Of a stretch of 64,000 nt of DNA, positions 62,318 through 64,000 are shown in pieces. This DNA comes from Pseudomonadota bacterium. GTDB taxonomy: Bacteria > Pseudomonadota > Gammaproteobacteria > Steroidobacterales > Steroidobacteraceae. The translations under genes were made by a program, and so were the position numbers. Under the pieces are notes generated by a model that was given only the letters and a program-made list of their open reading frames with translations, was not told where the DNA came from and ran no database searches. The stretch lies in contig CANFSB010000005.1 of the NCBI GenBank assembly GCA_947449495.1, forward strand, positions 1 to 64,000, written 5' to 3'. The stretch's first letter is position 1, and each line of letters opens with the position of its first letter.

Positions 62318-63976
62318 ATGAATGTCGCCCAGATCACTGCAGAGATTCTCAAGCGAGAGGGCGTCGACACGCTCTTTACCTACCCGCTGAACCCGCTGAC
62401 CGAGTCGGCTGCGGCAGCCAACATCCGTCCTTTGGTCGTGCGTCAGGAACGCATCGGCGTGCACATGGCCGATGCCATTGGTCGTCTCAGTTCCGCCGGC
62501 AAGGTCGGTGTGTTTTGCTGCCAGGCAGGTCCTGGTATCGAGAACGCTTTCGGCGCCGTCGCGCAGGCTTTCTCTGAAGGCGTACCGCTAATTGTTATTC
62601 CGGGCGGTTCCAACCGCAGCGCGTCATTCATCAAGCCGGGCTTCAACGCCACGATGAACTTCCAGCATGTCACCAAGCATGCCGAGACCATCAACACGCC
62701 GGACCAGATTGTCCCGGCCCTGCGTCGTGCCTTTCATATTGCGCGTAACGGTCGCCCTGGCCCGGTACTCATCGAAATCCCCGGCGACATGTGGAACGTC
62801 GAAGTCCCCGGCGAACTCAACTACAAGCCGGGTCGTCGTCTGGTCACGGCTCCTGACACCAAGTCTGTCGAGGCTGCCGCGGCTGCGCTGGTCAATGCCA
62901 AGCGCCCCATGCTGTATGTCGGTCAGGGCGTGCACTACGCACAGGCCTGGAGCGAGCTCAAAGCCGTGGCAGAGCTGCTCGAAGCGCCGGTCACCACCAG
63001 CTTGGAGGGCAAGAGCGCCTTCCCCGAAACACATCCGCTGTCGATGGGCTCAGGTGGCGTGGCCACGCCGCGTGCCGTGGCGGCTTACGTCGAGGAGTCG
63101 GATCTGGTGTTTGGTGTCGGTGCCAGTTTCACGGCTACCGGCTTTGGTATTCGCTTCCCGACCAAGGACAAGACCTTTGTCCACAACACCATCGATGCCA
63201 CCGACATCGACAAGAACATTCATACCGATTTCCCGCTGCTAGGCGACTCCAAGCTCGCACTGGCCATGCTCTATGACGCCCTGAAGGATCGCCTGAAGAA
63301 GCCTCGTGGTTTGACTGCTGGCGTGCAGGCGCGCATCAAAGAGCTCAATGCGCCTTGGTGGGCAGAGTGGATGCCGCGTTTGACTAGCGAAGCCAAGCCC
63401 TTGTCGCCATACCGCGTCATCTGGGACCTGATGCACATCGCTGATGTGCCCAACACCATCATTACCCACGATGCAGGCAGCCCGCGCGATGAGCTGTCGC
63501 CGTTCTGGAAGCCCGTTACGCCGTTGTCATACATCGGTTGGGGTAAGTCCACGCAGCTAGGCTATGGCCTGGGTCTGGCGATGGGCGCCAAGATTGCGCA
63601 CCCTGAAAAGCTGTGCATCAACATGTGGGGTGATGCTGCTATCGGCATGACCGGCATGGACATCGAGACTTGCGTGCGCGCCAAGATTCCGATCATGTCG
63701 ATCCTGTTCAACAACTTCGGCATGGCGATGGAGTTCAAGGCCATGGCGTTGTCGAAGGAGAAGTACGGTTCGACCGACATCTCGGGTAACTACAGCGAGT
63801 TCGCCAAGGCGCTCGGTGCCTATAGCGAACGCGTCACCGAGCCCAGCCAGATCGCCCATGCCATCGTCAATGGCATCGCTGCCACCAAGCAGGGCAAGCC
63901 GGTGCTGCTGGAGTTCATCACCACCCAGGACAAGATCTACTCAACCTTCCAGGGCGGCTACAACGGCGGTCATTGA
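62318..63976 (+). CDS. Thiamine pyrophosphate-dependent enzyme (acetolactate synthase/oxalyl-CoA decarboxylase superfamily)
   Basis: VVRQERIGVHMADAIGRLSSAGKVGVFCCQAGPGIENAFGAVAQAF; TPP motif MWGDAAIGMTGMDIETCVRAKIPIMSILFNNFGM. Confidence 0.9.
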   Translation: MNVAQITAEILKREGVDTLFTYPLNPLTESAAAANIRPLVVRQERIGVHMADAIGRLSSAGKVGVFCCQAGPGIENAFGAVAQAFSEGVPLIVIPGGSNRSASFIKPGFNATMNFQHVTKHAETINTPDQIVPALRRAFHIARNGRPGPVLIEIPGDMWNVEVPGELNYKPGRRLVTAPDTKSVEAAAAALVNAKRPMLYVGQGVHYAQAWSELKAVAELLEAPVTTSLEGKSAFPETHPLSMGSGGVATPRAVAAYVEESDLVFGVGASFTATGFGIRFPTKDKTFVHNTIDATDIDKNIHTDFPLLGDSKLALAMLYDALKDRLKKPRGLTAGVQARIKELNAPWWAEWMPRLTSEAKPLSPYRVIWDLMHIADVPNTIITHDAGSPRDELSPFWKPVTPLSYIGWGKSTQLGYGLGLAMGAKIAHPEKLCINMWGDAAIGMTGMDIETCVRAKIPIMSILFNNFGMAMEFKAMALSKEKYGSTDISGNYSEFAKALGAYSERVTEPSQIAHAIVNGIAATKQGKPVLLEFITTQDKIYSTFQGGYNGGH

Positions 63977-64000
63977 TCGCCTGCTTCACCGATCCGGCGC

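Overview
This 64 kb window is a gene-dense, high-GC chromosomal segment. It probably comes from a gammaproteobacterium of the Xanthomonadales/Nevskiales/Steroidobacter type, inferred from gene content and order only. Almost all of it is housekeeping DNA in recognisable blocks: a SUF Fe-S cluster operon with an Rrf2 regulator (sufR-B-C-D-S-U-T, minus strand); the mla phospholipid transport operon with convergent mlaA; bepA, phoH, bcp, gcvR, dapA and a short BamC-like lipoprotein; tRNA-Ser(GGA), 4.5S SRP RNA, dnaX and recR; rsgA, orn and prc; a Gfo/Idh/MocA oxidoreductase, aguB-like and feruloyl-CoA-synthase-like genes; LMW-PTP, rne, rluC and yceF; yceD, rpmF and fabH; an Lpp/OprI-like alanine-rich lipoprotein; lexA-imuA-imuB-dnaE2 (SOS mutagenesis cassette); a partial type II secretion operon gspC-D-E-F; clpS-clpA, infA, aat, a COG3146-type protein, trxB, ftsK-lolA-vanZ-like-rarA-serS; ybdD-cstA and a TPP-dependent enzyme. 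I saw no prophage, transposase, CRISPR array or defence island, and no convincing new multi-gene system. The points most worth a second look are small scale: a 39-bp tandem repeat spanning the fabH stop codon, a 14-bp duplication spanning the lexA stop codon, two SOS boxes plus a 16-bp palindrome upstream of lexA, an ImuB with a missing or atypical N-terminus, a gspCDEF cluster without pseudopilins whose GspE lacks the zinc-binding cysteines, a palindromic operator candidate upstream of sufR, and several convergent coding overlaps. All calls are from reading sequence and the supplied translations. No database search was run.
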